NCBI GenBank assembly: GCA_963850525.1
Contig: CAWKLQ010000004.1
Coordinates: 1,232,702-1,296,701, forward strand
Direction: 5' to 3'
Source of the DNA: JAEMQF01 sp963850525
GTDB taxonomy: Bacteria; Pseudomonadota; Gammaproteobacteria; Burkholderiales; Burkholderiaceae_C
Length of the DNA stretch: 64,000 nucleotides
Shown here: in pieces, positions 6,872-15,919 of the stretch
Position numbering within the stretch: position 1 is the first letter of the stretch
Layout: each line of letters starts with the position of its first letter
The notes under the pieces: model-generated
The model's database searches: none
The model's input: the letters and a program-made list of their open reading frames with translations, nothing else
What the model was told of the DNA's origin: nothing
Program-made: the position numbers and the translations under genes

Positions 6872-8914
6872 GTGCGCACCGCGTTTCCGACCCTGCTCGC
6901 GCCGATCCAGATCGGCGCGCACCACTTGCGCAACCGCGCCCTGATGGGCTCGATGCACACGCGTCTCGAACACATGGATCGTGCGGTGGAGCGCCTCGCC
7001 CTGTTCTACGCCGAACGCGCGCGCGGCGGCGTCGGGTTGATCGTCACCGGCGGCTACGCGCCCAACGTCGACGCGCGCATTGATGAAACCGGCCCCTTGC
7101 TCGCCACGCAAGAACAAGCCGACGAGCTGAAGCCGATTCCGCAAGCCGTGCACGACCACGGCGGCAAGATCATCCTGCAGGTGCTGCACCCCGGGCGTTA
7201 CGCGAAGATTCCGCAGCCCGTGGGTGCGTCGGCGATTCCTTCGCGAATCAACCCGCGTGCGCCGCGCGCGCTGGCCACACCCGAGGTGTGGCAGACGATC
7301 GAAGACTTCGTGCGCTGCGCCGAACTCGCGCAGCGTGCCGGCTTCGACGGCGTGGAAGTGATGGGCTCCGAGGGTTACCTCATCAACCAGTTCACGGTGC
7401 TGCGCACGAACGACCGCGTCGACGAATTCGGCGGCAGCGTCGAGAACCGGCATCGTTTCGCGGTCGAGATCGTGCGCCGCACCCGCGCGCGCCTGGGGCC
7501 GCAGTGCCTGCTGATGTACCGGATCTCGGCGCTCGACCTCGTGGAAGACGGCGCCCCCGCGAGCGAGGTGATCGCCTTGGCAGAGGCCGTGCAGGCGGCG
7601 GGCGCCGACGTCATCAACACCGGCATCGGCTGGCACGAGGCGCGAATCCCGACGATTGCCTACGTCGTGCCACGCGCCGCATGGCGCTTCGCCGCGGCGC
7701 GCGTGAAGCGCGCGGTCTCGATCCCGGTGATCGCGTCGAACCGCATCAACACGCCCGAAGTCGCTGAAAGCTTGCTCGCAAGCGGCGACGCCGACATGGT
7801 GTCGATGGCGCGTCCCTTTCTAGCCGACGCACAGTTCATGCGCAAGGCCGAGCAGGGCCGCTCGGACACGATCAACACCTGCATCGCCTGCAACCAGGCG
7901 TGCCTGGACTACATTTTTTCGGATCGGCCGGCGACCTGCTTGGTGAACCCGCGCGCAGGCCGCGAACTGGAGTTCTCGCAGATTCGCGGCAGCGGGTCGC
8001 GCAATCGTGTCGCGGTCGTCGGCGCCGGCGCTGCGGGCCTGGCGTGTGCGGTGACTGCGGCGCAGCAGGGTCACGCGGTGTCGCTCTTCGAGGGCGCGGC
8101 ACAGATCGGTGGCCAGCTCAATCTGGCGCGCGCCGTTCCGGGCAAGCAGGAATTCGACGAGCTGCTGCGCTACTTCCGTGTGAGCGTCGCGCAAAGCGCG
8201 ATCGAGTTGCGCTTAAGCGAGCGCCCGAGCGCTGCGCAACTCGCGGCGGGCCAATTCGACCGGGTCATTCTGGCGACTGGCGTGCGTGCGCGCCAGCCGC
8301 AGATCGAAGGCCTGGATCACGCCAAGGTGCTGGGCTACGCCGACTTGCTTTCGGGTCGCAAGGCTGCGGGCCGGCGCGTCGCCATCGTCGGCGCGGGGGG
8401 CATCGGCTTTGACGTTGCCGAATTCCTGTTGCACGACACCGCGCAGCCGCACGCACTGACGAGCGAAGGCGCGCTCGCGAGCTTTCACGCCGAGTGGGGC
8501 GTTGACGTCTCATCGGCCGCGCCGGGCGGCTTGAAGGCGACTGAATCGCCGCCGCGCCTGCGCGAAGTGACGCTGTTGCAGCGCAAGCCGCACAAGCCCG
8601 GCCGCACGCTGGGCCTGTCCACCGGCTGGGCGTTGCGCGCGCAGCTCGAGAGGCGCGGCCTGCGCACGCTCAGCAGCTGCACTTACGAGCGCATCGACGA
8701 CGCTGGTTTGCACCTGCTCGTGAACGGCGAGCCGCGCATCCTCGAAGTCGACAGCGTCGTCATCTGCGCCGGCCAGGACAGCGAAAACGCGCTCGCGCTG
8801 GAGCTGCGCGCGCGCGGCATCGAGGCCGACGTCATCGGCGGCGCGTTGCAGGCCGCCGAGCTCGACGCGCTGCGTGCCATCGAGCAGGGCACCCGGCTCG
8901 CGCTGGCGCTGTAG
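6872..8914 (+). CDS. 2,4-dienoyl-CoA reductase-type FMN/FAD oxidoreductase (old yellow enzyme family)
   Basis: Two-domain flavoenzyme of 680 residues. Residues ~5-350 form an old-yellow-enzyme TIM barrel (GVGLIVTGGYAPNVDARI, GFDGVEVMGSEGYLINQFT, MVSMARPFLADAQF), followed by the 4Fe-4S cysteines in NTCIACNQACLDYIFSDRP (C-x2-C-x3-C and a later Cys in ATCLVNP), and a C-terminal FAD/NAD(P) module starting VAVVGAGAAGLACAVTAAQQG with a second dinucleotide fold VAIVGAGGIGFDVAEF. This is the architecture of FadH-type 2,4-dienoyl-CoA reductases and related enoate reductases. The GTG at 6872 sits 5 bp after GGAGGAG; the GTG at 6866 overlaps that site and is rejected. Downstream neighbours are an enoyl-CoA hydratase and an SDR, forming a plus-strand unit after operator site 1. 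Confidence 0.9.
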   Translation: MRTAFPTLLAPIQIGAHHLRNRALMGSMHTRLEHMDRAVERLALFYAERARGGVGLIVTGGYAPNVDARIDETGPLLATQEQADELKPIPQAVHDHGGKIILQVLHPGRYAKIPQPVGASAIPSRINPRAPRALATPEVWQTIEDFVRCAELAQRAGFDGVEVMGSEGYLINQFTVLRTNDRVDEFGGSVENRHRFAVEIVRRTRARLGPQCLLMYRISALDLVEDGAPASEVIALAEAVQAAGADVINTGIGWHEARIPTIAYVVPRAAWRFAAARVKRAVSIPVIASNRINTPEVAESLLASGDADMVSMARPFLADAQFMRKAEQGRSDTINTCIACNQACLDYIFSDRPATCLVNPRAGRELEFSQIRGSGSRNRVAVVGAGAAGLACAVTAAQQGHAVSLFEGAAQIGGQLNLARAVPGKQEFDELLRYFRVSVAQSAIELRLSERPSAAQLAAGQFDRVILATGVRARQPQIEGLDHAKVLGYADLLSGRKAAGRRVAIVGAGGIGFDVAEFLLHDTAQPHALTSEGALASFHAEWGVDVSSAAPGGLKATESPPRLREVTLLQRKPHKPGRTLGLSTGWALRAQLERRGLRTLSSCTYERIDDAGLHLLVNGEPRILEVDSVVICAGQDSENALALELRARGIEADVIGGALQAAELDALRAIEQGTRLALAL

Positions 8915-8956
8915 AGCCACGCTTCGATTGATTCACCCTTGCCATCAGGACCCGCC

Positions 8957-9775
8957 ATGAATTACACCGACTTCCAGTTTCTCCAGTTCGATCACAAACC
9001 CAATGGTGTGCTGATCATCACGATCAACCGCCCCGAAGTCATGAACGCGACGAATGCGCGCCTGCACTGGGAGCTGACGAAGATCTGGGGCGTGATCGAC
9101 GACGACGATCAGACCAAGGTCGCCGTCATCACCGGCGCGGGCGACAAAGCGTTTTCCGCAGGCGGCGACCTGGGCTGGATCAGCAGCATGGTGGGCAACC
9201 CGACGCTCGTGAATCAGGTGATGGTCGAGGCGTCGGACATCGTCTACAACGTCATGGACTGCAGCAAGCCCATCATCTCGGCGATCAACGGCGTGGCCGT
9301 CGGCGCCGGCCTGGCGGTGGCGATGATGGCCGACATTTCCATCATGGCCGAAGAGGCGAAGATCACCGACGGCCATGTCAAGCTCGGTGTCGCCGCGGGC
9401 GACCACGCGGCCATTCTCTGGCCGCTGCTGTGCGGCATGGCCAAGGCCAAGTACTACTTGTTGACCGCAGACTTCATCACCGGCAAGGAAGCCGAGCGCA
9501 TCGGCCTGGTGAGCGTGTGCGTGCCGCGCGCGCAGTTGATGGACAAGGCGCTCGAAGTCGCGAACAAGTTGGCCGCCGGCAGCCAGCAGGCGATTCGCTT
9601 CACGAAACGTTCGCTGAACGGCTGGATGAACATGGCGCGCCCCATCTTCGAGAGTTCGCTGGCGATGGAGATGATGTGCTTTCTCGGCGAAGACGCTCCC
9701 GAAGGCGTGGCCGCGGTGCGCGAGAAGCGCGCGCCGAACTTTCCGTCGGCGCGGCTCCCTTCGGCCCGAACCTAA
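8957..9775 (+). CDS. Enoyl-CoA hydratase/isomerase family protein
   Basis: Crotonase-fold protein (272 residues) that hydrates or isomerises enoyl-CoA esters. The oxyanion-hole segments are clear: GDKAFSAGGDLGWISSM (about 65-80) and AINGVAVGAGLAVAMMADIS (about 105-125). At the positions of the two catalytic glutamates the sequence reads GHVKLGVAAGDHAAI, with Asp in place of the second Glu, so activity could differ from classical hydratases. ATG at 8957 has AGGA at 8947-8950. It follows the dienoyl-CoA-reductase-like gene by 42 bp and its stop codon lies inside operator site 2. Confidence 0.88.
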   Translation: MNYTDFQFLQFDHKPNGVLIITINRPEVMNATNARLHWELTKIWGVIDDDDQTKVAVITGAGDKAFSAGGDLGWISSMVGNPTLVNQVMVEASDIVYNVMDCSKPIISAINGVAVGAGLAVAMMADISIMAEEAKITDGHVKLGVAAGDHAAILWPLLCGMAKAKYYLLTADFITGKEAERIGLVSVCVPRAQLMDKALEVANKLAAGSQQAIRFTKRSLNGWMNMARPIFESSLAMEMMCFLGEDAPEGVAAVREKRAPNFPSARLPSART

Positions 9776-9786
9776 CATCCGTTAGG
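9771..9786 (+). promoter_or_regulatory. Putative TetR operator, site 2 (CCTAAC-ATCC-GTTAGG)
   Basis: Perfect inverted repeat with 6-bp arms and a 4-bp spacer, the best copy of the motif in the window. It overlaps the stop of the enoyl-CoA hydratase gene and lies 52 bp upstream of the SDR start, where an internal promoter would be expected. Confidence 0.6.
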
Positions 9787-9837
9787 CCCATATACTGGGG
9801 CGGATCGCGCCACGCGGCGCTTGCACAGAAAGACACC

Positions 9838-10635
9838 ATGGACCTCGACCTCAAGGGCAAATCGATCATCGTCACCGGCGGCGGCTCCAACATCGGGCGC
9901 GCCATCGTGCTCGGCTTTGCCGCTGAAGGCGCGCACATCACGATCGGCGACGTCGACGTCGTGCAAGCCGGCAAGACGGCCGAGTTTGCGACGCAGCTCG
10001 GCGCGGCGTCGGTGCAAGTCGTGAAAACCGACGTGACGCAGCTCGACCAGGTGCAGGCGATGTTCAAGGTCGCGACAGACCGTTGCGGCGGCGTTGACGT
10101 GCTGGTGAACAACGTCGGCTGGGACAACCTCATGTTCTTCACGCAAACGACGCCCGACTTCTGGCGCAAAGTGATCGACATCAATTACGTCGGCGTTCTC
10201 AACTGCACCAAAACCGCGCTCGACCTGATGATCAAGAAGAATTCCGGCGCGATCGTCTCGATCAGCTCCGACGCGAGCCGCCAGGGCGAGCCGCGCGAGG
10301 CGGTGTATGGCGGGGTGAAGGCGGCGGTCAACGCTTTCATGAAAACCATCGCACGCGAGAACGGTCGCTACGGCATCCGCTGCAACGTGGTGTGCCCCGG
10401 GGTGACGATTCCCGCGACGTCCGACGAAGTGGGCGGCAACAGCATGTGGAGCAACGCGGAGAGCATGTTCACGCCCGACCAGCTCGAGAAGATCGCCAAG
10501 TCGCTGCCGCTGCGCAAGGTCGGGCGGCCGCAGGACATCGCGAATTCGGTCGTGTTTCTGGCCTCGCACAAGGTCGCGGGCCACGTCACGGGGCAGGTGC
10601 TGTCGGTATCGGGCGGCTACTCGATGATCGGCTGA
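9838..10635 (+). CDS. Short-chain dehydrogenase/reductase (hydroxyacyl-CoA type)
   Basis: Classical SDR of 265 residues: cofactor motif TGGGSNIG (12-19), DVTQLDQ region, NNVGWDN (NNAG equivalent, 88-94), catalytic Ser in IVSISSDASRQG and Tyr-Lys in AVYGGVKAA (about 156-164), and the C-terminal GHVTGQVLSVSGGYSMIG. The sequence is reminiscent of dehydrogenases acting on alicyclic 2-hydroxyacyl-CoA esters, but the substrate cannot be fixed from sequence. ATG at 9838 is 63 bp after the hydratase, with operator site 2 between them, so it may be the first gene of its own unit. A hairpin element starts about 40 bp after its stop. Confidence 0.9.
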   Translation: MDLDLKGKSIIVTGGGSNIGRAIVLGFAAEGAHITIGDVDVVQAGKTAEFATQLGAASVQVVKTDVTQLDQVQAMFKVATDRCGGVDVLVNNVGWDNLMFFTQTTPDFWRKVIDINYVGVLNCTKTALDLMIKKNSGAIVSISSDASRQGEPREAVYGGVKAAVNAFMKTIARENGRYGIRCNVVCPGVTIPATSDEVGGNSMWSNAESMFTPDQLEKIAKSLPLRKVGRPQDIANSVVFLASHKVAGHVTGQVLSVSGGYSMIG

Positions 10636-10671
10636 CAGGAATTCGCATTGATTTGAATGCGGTTGGGTGGC

Positions 10672-11135
10672 TGCAAGCGGCCCTTTGCTGCCGTTCGCCG
10701 CGAGGTTCCTGCCAAGGTTGCGACGCCAGGGTGGCGGCGGCGCCCCCGTTCTCCGGCCCACGCTCGCGAGGCACCGTCGAGACGCGCAAAGCGACGGCGC
10801 CTCAACACGGGATTTACGGTGCGCCCGTTGGCAGACACCGCGAATGGGTCCTGCGCCCGGGGACACCACCGCCACCCTGCTGCACACGACGGTAGCCTGC
10901 CACGCCTTCGCATGCCACCCGGGTGCCGGGGTAGGTGGCTTGGGGTACGGGCGCAGGCCCCCATTCGCGGTGTCCTCAACCTGCACAAGAGAACACGGTG
11001 TTGATGGCGCGACGCTTGCAGGCTTAAGACGGTGCCCCGCGAGCGTGGGGCCGGAGAACGTACCCCGGGCCACCTGCCCTTGCGCGACCCTTGCACGCAA
11101 ATCGCGGCGAATGACTGCAACGGGCGGCCGAGAGC
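10672..11135. mobile_element. Hairpin MITE-like element, family A, copy 1
   Basis: About 460 bp without a coding frame, very similar along its whole length to 42580-43039. Ends are related to GCTTTCGGCCCGTTGCTG in inverted orientation (left end here GCGGCCCTTTGCTGCCGTTCG, right end degenerate). Nested inverted repeats run inwards: TCCGGCCCACGCTCGCG pairs with CGCGAGCGTGGGGCCGGA, CCTCAACAC with GTGTTGATGG, and ACACCGCGAATGGG with CCCATTCGCGGTGT, so the element folds as one long imperfect hairpin. It lies between the SDR and phosphatase genes. Confidence 0.75.
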
Positions 11136-11253
11136 CGCCGCCACTTCCTACTCGATTGAACGCGAAGCCGTAAGAATCTGTGGCGGAGCAGAAGCTGGCA
11201 CGCCGCTTGCTCGGTTGTCGGAAAGCTTTCTGCTGCCGATCAACCACCGCGGG

Positions 11254-12006
11254 ATGAGCGCCATGAACCCAGACCTGGAAATCGGCTTTGCCTGCGAGAG
11301 CGGGCGGCACAGCGTCAACGAGGACTTCGTCGCTGCGCGCCGGCCCGCGGCGGACGAAGAGGAACTGGGCTTCATCTGCGCGATCGCCGACGGCGTGTAC
11401 ACCGGTGGCGAAGCGCTGATGGCGGCGCAGACGAGCGTCGTGACGCTGATCGAGGACTATTTCGGCACGCCGCCGGCCTGGAACACGGCGACCGCGCTGC
11501 GCCGCCTGATCGCCTCGCACAACCGCTGGCTCGCACACCACAACCGGCGCTCCGAACACGCCGCGCTGAGCACGCTGACGGCGCTTGTGCTGCGCGGCCC
11601 CGGCTGGACGCTCGCGCACGTGGGTGATACACGCGCCTACTTGGTGCGCGCCGGTGAGCTGCGCGTCCTGACGCAAGACTCCGGCCCGAACCCGCGCGGT
11701 GCGGCAACCGAGCCGGGGCGCGTGCTCGGCCGCGACGACACGATCCACATCGACTTCGCGCACGGCGAACTCGAACGCGACGACTGCTTCGTTCTGCTCT
11801 CCGACGGCGTCTACGCCAGGCTCGCCACGCCGCAAATCGCCTGGCTCGTCGCACGCGGCAGCGCGTCGCTGGCGAGCCAGTCGCTCGTCGCGGCGGCGCG
11901 CGCTGCCGGCAGTGAAGACAACGCCAGCGCGCTCGTCGTTCGGGTGCACGGCGTCGCGCACGTGGCCGCGCCGGCGCATGCCGCGCCGAACCTGAACGCG
12001 GCCTGA
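11254..12006 (+). CDS. PP2C-type serine/threonine protein phosphatase
   Basis: Metal-dependent protein phosphatase of 250 residues. The PP2C motifs appear in order: RHSVNEDFVAA (motif 1, about 16-26), FICAIADGVYTGGEA (motif 2 with the metal-binding Asp-Gly, about 43), LTALVLRG and LAHVGDTRAYLVR (about 118-132), FVLLSDGVYARL (about 180) and GSEDNASALVV (about 225). No membrane segment or fused kinase domain is present. Starts at 11254 or 11263 are both possible. It stands alone between the family A element and a CoA transferase on the other strand, and no partner kinase is nearby. Confidence 0.88.
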   Translation: MSAMNPDLEIGFACESGRHSVNEDFVAARRPAADEEELGFICAIADGVYTGGEALMAAQTSVVTLIEDYFGTPPAWNTATALRRLIASHNRWLAHHNRRSEHAALSTLTALVLRGPGWTLAHVGDTRAYLVRAGELRVLTQDSGPNPRGAATEPGRVLGRDDTIHIDFAHGELERDDCFVLLSDGVYARLATPQIAWLVARGSASLASQSLVAAARAAGSEDNASALVVRVHGVAHVAAPAHAAPNLNAA

Positions 12007-12053
12007 GAACCTCGCCGGCCTGCGCGCAGCCAACGCCGGCCGGACTGGCTTGA

Positions 12054-13502
12054 TCAGGCCGGCGGCCACTCGGCGGGGTGCGAACCGGGTGGCATGGACG
12101 GCCGCCGCCAGCGTGCCGGGGTTGCCGCGAAGTGTGCCGCGTGGCGCAGCGCCATCACGTCGCCATAGCCACCCGGGTAGCTCTGCAAAAACTCGTCGTG
12201 GTTCGCTGCGGGCACATCCGCTCCTCGCGGCACGCGGCCCAGCGTGCGCAGCCAGTGCCCCACACCGGCGAGCGACACCTGCACGTGCCAGCTGCCGCCC
12301 TGCTCGGCCTGGCGGAGCAACGCCGCCTGCGCGCCAAATGCGAGCAGGTAGCCTGCGGCGTAGTCGAGGATCGGCAGCGGCATCGCGCGCGGCTGCGCCG
12401 CATGAAGGGCCTGCGCCTCGGCGAGGTTGAAGCCGGTGGCAGTTTGCACGAGCGAGTCGAAGCCGCGCCGCGCCGACCACGGCCCCACCGGCCCATACGC
12501 CGACAGCGACACGTAAACGATTCCCGGGCGCAGCCGCGCCACATCGAGCGGGCCGAACCCCAGCGCGGCGAGCGCGCCGGGACGATAGCCTTGCATGAAG
12601 ACACGCGCTTCGCCAATCAGCTTGCGCAAGGTGTCGCGACCTGCGTCGCTCTTCAAGTCGACCCACGCCGAGAGCTTGCCGCGGCTCGTGTCGGCAATGG
12701 ATTCGATGTTGGGCAGCTCGGGCGAATTCAGCAGCATCACGTCGGCGCCGTATGCCGCCAAGGTGCGCCCTGCCACCGGGCCGGCGAGGATGCGCGTCAG
12801 GTCGAGCACGCGCAGGCCTTGCAAAGGCGCGGCGTCGTCGGCTGCCGCGGCGGGCCAGGGCAACGGCGCTGCGATGGGCGCGGCGCCACTGCCGGCGATC
12901 GGTGTGATGCTCACAGTCGGCAGCGTCGCGAGCGGCTGCGCCTGAGGGTGCGCGTCCCACGCGGCGAAGTCGCGCGCCGCGGCCACCACCGCGCCGGCTT
13001 GCGCTGCGGCAGCTTCGAAGTCTTCGGCGCGCCACGTCTGCAGCGCCGCGGCGACTGCGGCGCGCTCAGTGCCGGGGCCTGGCGCACACCCGAGCAATCG
13101 CAACGCGGCGTCGCGGTGATGCGCGAAGTTGGCGTGGATTCGCACCCAGCCCGGCGCGCCGATCGAGGCGCCACAGGGATAAAGGCCCGAGAGTTTGTCC
13201 CAGACCTCGGGAACCCGGCCGTTCACTGAAAACCAGCCGCGGCATTCGAGCGCCGCGTGGCGCATCGAGACCGCGACGCGCTGGCGCGTGCCGTGGCGCG
13301 CGAGACCGATCTGCGCTGCGGCAAGCGCGGCTGCGGCGAGGCTCGCCTGCGCCGCGGTGCCCACCGCGAATGACGACGCCAGCACCGGCTCCTGACCCTC
13401 GAGGTCGCAGTCCGCCAGCGCTTGCGGCGCCAATGCCGCGTCGTGCCACAGCGCGGCCAAGGCGTCGGGTTCAGAGACGGGTGTCGAGCTGGAATCGGCC
13501 AT
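12054..13502 (-). CDS. CaiB/BaiF family CoA transferase (class III)
   Basis: Class III CoA transferases move CoA between carboxylates. This 482-residue protein has an N-terminal half of ~190 residues (SSFAVGTAAQASLAAAALAA, then GWVRIHANFAHHRDAALRLL) followed by a Pro/Ala-rich linker and the typical start of the family at about 225, LQGLRVLDLTRILAGPVAGR, then LAAYGADVMLLNSPELPN, GYRPGALAALGFGPLDVA and YVSLSAYGPVGPW. The long form with a prefixed partial domain is known in this family. The C-terminus is rich in Arg/Pro. It faces the two acyl-CoA dehydrogenase genes that start at 13.6 kb, so a divergent promoter between them is likely. Confidence 0.87.
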   Translation of the reverse strand: MADSSSTPVSEPDALAALWHDAALAPQALADCDLEGQEPVLASSFAVGTAAQASLAAAALAAAQIGLARHGTRQRVAVSMRHAALECRGWFSVNGRVPEVWDKLSGLYPCGASIGAPGWVRIHANFAHHRDAALRLLGCAPGPGTERAAVAAALQTWRAEDFEAAAAQAGAVVAAARDFAAWDAHPQAQPLATLPTVSITPIAGSGAAPIAAPLPWPAAAADDAAPLQGLRVLDLTRILAGPVAGRTLAAYGADVMLLNSPELPNIESIADTSRGKLSAWVDLKSDAGRDTLRKLIGEARVFMQGYRPGALAALGFGPLDVARLRPGIVYVSLSAYGPVGPWSARRGFDSLVQTATGFNLAEAQALHAAQPRAMPLPILDYAAGYLLAFGAQAALLRQAEQGGSWHVQVSLAGVGHWLRTLGRVPRGADVPAANHDEFLQSYPGGYGDVMALRHAAHFAATPARWRRPSMPPGSHPAEWPPA

Positions 13503-13595
13503 CGTGTGAAACCTGAATCGAGATTGCCCAGCCGATTATCGATTCACAGCCGCAACTGCGCTGATGCGATGATGGCGCACCGACGACGCCGCGCC

Positions 13596-14756
13596 ATGCT
13601 GTTCCTCAGCCCCGACTTCGAACTCCCCACGCTGGGCGCGGGCGTCGAAGACTTGCGCCGGCGCGTTCGCGAATTTATTGCCGAGGAAATCGGCTCCGGC
13701 CGCATCACGCCGCGATGCAATTCGTGGACCGAAGGCTTCTCGGCCGATTTCAGCCGGCGCCTGGGCGCCAGGGGCTGGATCGGCACGCACTGGCCGCGCG
13801 AATACGGCGGGCAGGGCGGCAGCGCCTTCGAGACGCTGACGATCAATGAAGAGCTTCTCGCCGCCGGCGCACCGGTCGCCGCGCACTGGATCGCCGCGCG
13901 CCAGAGCGCGCCGCTGCTGATGCGTTTTGGCAGCGAGGCGCAGCGCCAGGAGTTCGTGCCGCGCATCGCTTCGGGCACGCTCTACTTTGCGATCGGCATG
14001 AGCGAGCCCGACGTCGGCTCGGATCTCGCGTCGGTGCGAACGCGCGCGCTTGCGCGCGGCAGCGCCTGGCTCTTGAACGGGCGCAAGGTCTGGACGAGCG
14101 GCGCGCACCTGAGCGACTTCGCGATCGTGCTGTGCCGCACATCGCCTGCGGATTCGAACGCGCGCCACGCGGGCTTAAGCCAGTTGATCGTCGACTTGCG
14201 CGCCAAGGGCGTGAGCATCCGGCCGATCCGCATGCTCGACGGCAGCCACCACTTCAACGAAGTGATATTTGACGACGTTGAGGTCTCCCGCGAGCGCATC
14301 GTCGGCGAGCCCGGCGACGGCTGGAAGCAAGTCACGAGCGAACTCGCTTACGAGCGCAGCGGCCCCGAGCGTTTTCTGAGCACGATGCCCTTGGTCGACC
14401 ACTATCTGCGCCACGTTCTCGAGAGTCCGCCCGACGCAGGCGATGTGAGTGCGGGCAAGTTGCTCGCGCGCCTGATGACACTGCGCCACATGAGTCAGGG
14501 CGTGTGGGGCGCGCTCGGTGCGGGCCAGTCGCCCGCCATCGAGGCGGCAATGGTGAAAGACCTGGGGACGAACCTGGAGCGCGAGTCGATCGACATGGTT
14601 CGCGAAGCCAGCGTCGCCGATCCGCGCCTGGCCGGCGACACGGCGCTGCGCGACCTGCTGCAAGCGACGTTGCTGCTCGCGCCCACCTACAACTTGCGCG
14701 GCGGAACCAACGAAGTGTTGCGCGGCATGATTGCAAAGAACCTGCAAGGCAAATGA
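13596..14756 (+). CDS. Acyl-CoA dehydrogenase, large-type subunit
   Basis: Acyl-CoA dehydrogenase of about 386 residues: FALSPDF-like N-terminus (LFLSPDFELPTLGAGVEDLR), GWIGTHWPREYGGQGG, FAIGMSEPDVGSDLASVRTR (FAD/substrate motif), VWTSGAHLSDFAIVLCR, and the C-terminal YNLRGGTNEVLRGMIAKNLQG. The catalytic Glu is probably not at the usual C-terminal place. Starts at 13569, 13572 and 13596 are in frame; I prefer 13596 because the upstream stretch is Arg-rich and unlike the family. Its stop overlaps the ATG of the next gene (ATGA), the arrangement of heteromeric acyl-CoA dehydrogenases known from steroid and other bulky acyl-CoA degradation. Confidence 0.9.
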   Translation: MLFLSPDFELPTLGAGVEDLRRRVREFIAEEIGSGRITPRCNSWTEGFSADFSRRLGARGWIGTHWPREYGGQGGSAFETLTINEELLAAGAPVAAHWIAARQSAPLLMRFGSEAQRQEFVPRIASGTLYFAIGMSEPDVGSDLASVRTRALARGSAWLLNGRKVWTSGAHLSDFAIVLCRTSPADSNARHAGLSQLIVDLRAKGVSIRPIRMLDGSHHFNEVIFDDVEVSRERIVGEPGDGWKQVTSELAYERSGPERFLSTMPLVDHYLRHVLESPPDAGDVSAGKLLARLMTLRHMSQGVWGALGAGQSPAIEAAMVKDLGTNLERESIDMVREASVADPRLAGDTALRDLLQATLLLAPTYNLRGGTNEVLRGMIAKNLQGK

Positions 14757-15826
14757 GCGACCTCGCCCAACCCCTGGCGCAAGCCGGAGAACGCCTGTTT
14801 GCGAAAGCCTGCGGCGTTGACGCAGTGAACCGCGCCGAACAGGGCGACTGGCCACTGGCCCTGTGGCGAGGCATCGAGGACTTGGGTGCCGCGCAACTGC
14901 TCATCCCCGAGGCGCGCGGTGGCGCGGGCGGCGACTGGCTCGACGCGTGCCTGCTGCTCGAGCGCGCCGGTGAACACAACGCGCCCGTGCCGATCGCCGA
15001 GACGCTGCTCGCCGCCTGGCTGCTCGACTGCGCGGGGCTGCCGCTGCCAAGCGGTGCGCTGGCCTTGGCATTCGCCGACGCCGAACTTCTTCCCACCGCG
15101 AGCAGCGGCCGCCTCAGCCTGCAATTGCGCAAAGTCCCGTGGGCGGCGGCGTGCACGCATCTGGTGGTCGTGGCGCCGCAGGGGCAGGGCACGGCGCTGC
15201 TGTGCGTGCCGCGCGCGGCGTTCAAGGCCACGCCAGGTGCGGCACTCAGCGGCGAGCCGCGCGACGACGTGGCGCTTGCCGACCTCGACATCGCCGGCGC
15301 CGGCGTTGCGCTGCGCCGCATCGAGGCGCTGAGTTATGTCGAGTGCCTGAGCCGGGCTGCGCTGTTGCGCGCCGCGCTCATCGCCGGCGCGTGCCGGCGC
15401 GTGCTCGCGCTGACGCTGCAGTACACGAGCGAGCGAGTTCAGTTCGGTCGCGCGATCGGCCAGTTCCAGGCGGTGCAGCACCAGCTCGTGCAGCTCGCCG
15501 AAGAAGCAGCCGCGGCGCGTGTGGCAGTGCTCGCAGCAGCAAGCACGACCGATTCGCACTGGTGTGTTGCGGCCAGCGCTGCGGCCAAATTGCGCGCGGG
15601 TGAAGCGGCTGGCCTTGCAGTGCGCATCGCGCACCACTTGCACGGCGCGATCGGCATCACCATCGAACACGCCTTGCATCAAAGCACGCGGCGCCTGCTC
15701 ACCTGGCGCGACGAACACGGCGCCGAGGCGTGGTGGGCGCGCGAGTTGGTCGCGCAGTTTCGGCGCCATGGCGCCGCCGATTCGCGCGGCGCATGGGCGG
15801 CGCTGGTGGCCGCGACGACACGCTGA
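14753..15826 (+). CDS. Acyl-CoA dehydrogenase, small-type subunit
   Basis: Divergent acyl-CoA dehydrogenase-like protein of 357 residues, translationally coupled to the preceding gene. Recognisable parts are LGAAQLLIPEARGGAGGDWLDA (N-terminal domain), a weak middle domain, and a C-terminal domain with YTSERVQFGRAIGQFQAVQH and HLHGAIGITIEHALHQSTRR. The middle FAD motif (TEPxxGSD) is missing, as in the partner chain of alpha-beta type acyl-CoA dehydrogenases, where one chain supplies the base and the other part of the FAD site. I infer that this and the upstream gene make one heteromeric enzyme. Confidence 0.85.
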   Translation: MSDLAQPLAQAGERLFAKACGVDAVNRAEQGDWPLALWRGIEDLGAAQLLIPEARGGAGGDWLDACLLLERAGEHNAPVPIAETLLAAWLLDCAGLPLPSGALALAFADAELLPTASSGRLSLQLRKVPWAAACTHLVVVAPQGQGTALLCVPRAAFKATPGAALSGEPRDDVALADLDIAGAGVALRRIEALSYVECLSRAALLRAALIAGACRRVLALTLQYTSERVQFGRAIGQFQAVQHQLVQLAEEAAAARVAVLAAASTTDSHWCVAASAAAKLRAGEAAGLAVRIAHHLHGAIGITIEHALHQSTRRLLTWRDEHGAEAWWARELVAQFRRHGAADSRGAWAALVAATTR

Positions 15827-15919
15827 GCGAGGTCAGGCCCTTCCTCGGTAGCGGGCGTCGAACCCGCAGCGTTGTTGCGCGATGATCGGGCACTGTCCAT
15901 TCGAACCTGCGGTGTTTCC

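Noticed and set aside
9772..13035. A 1087-codon open frame on the minus strand
   Set aside because: It lies opposite the SDR gene, the family A element and the phosphatase gene and runs in another frame through the CoA transferase gene. Its Arg/His-rich sequence has no domain; it is a high-GC antisense artefact.
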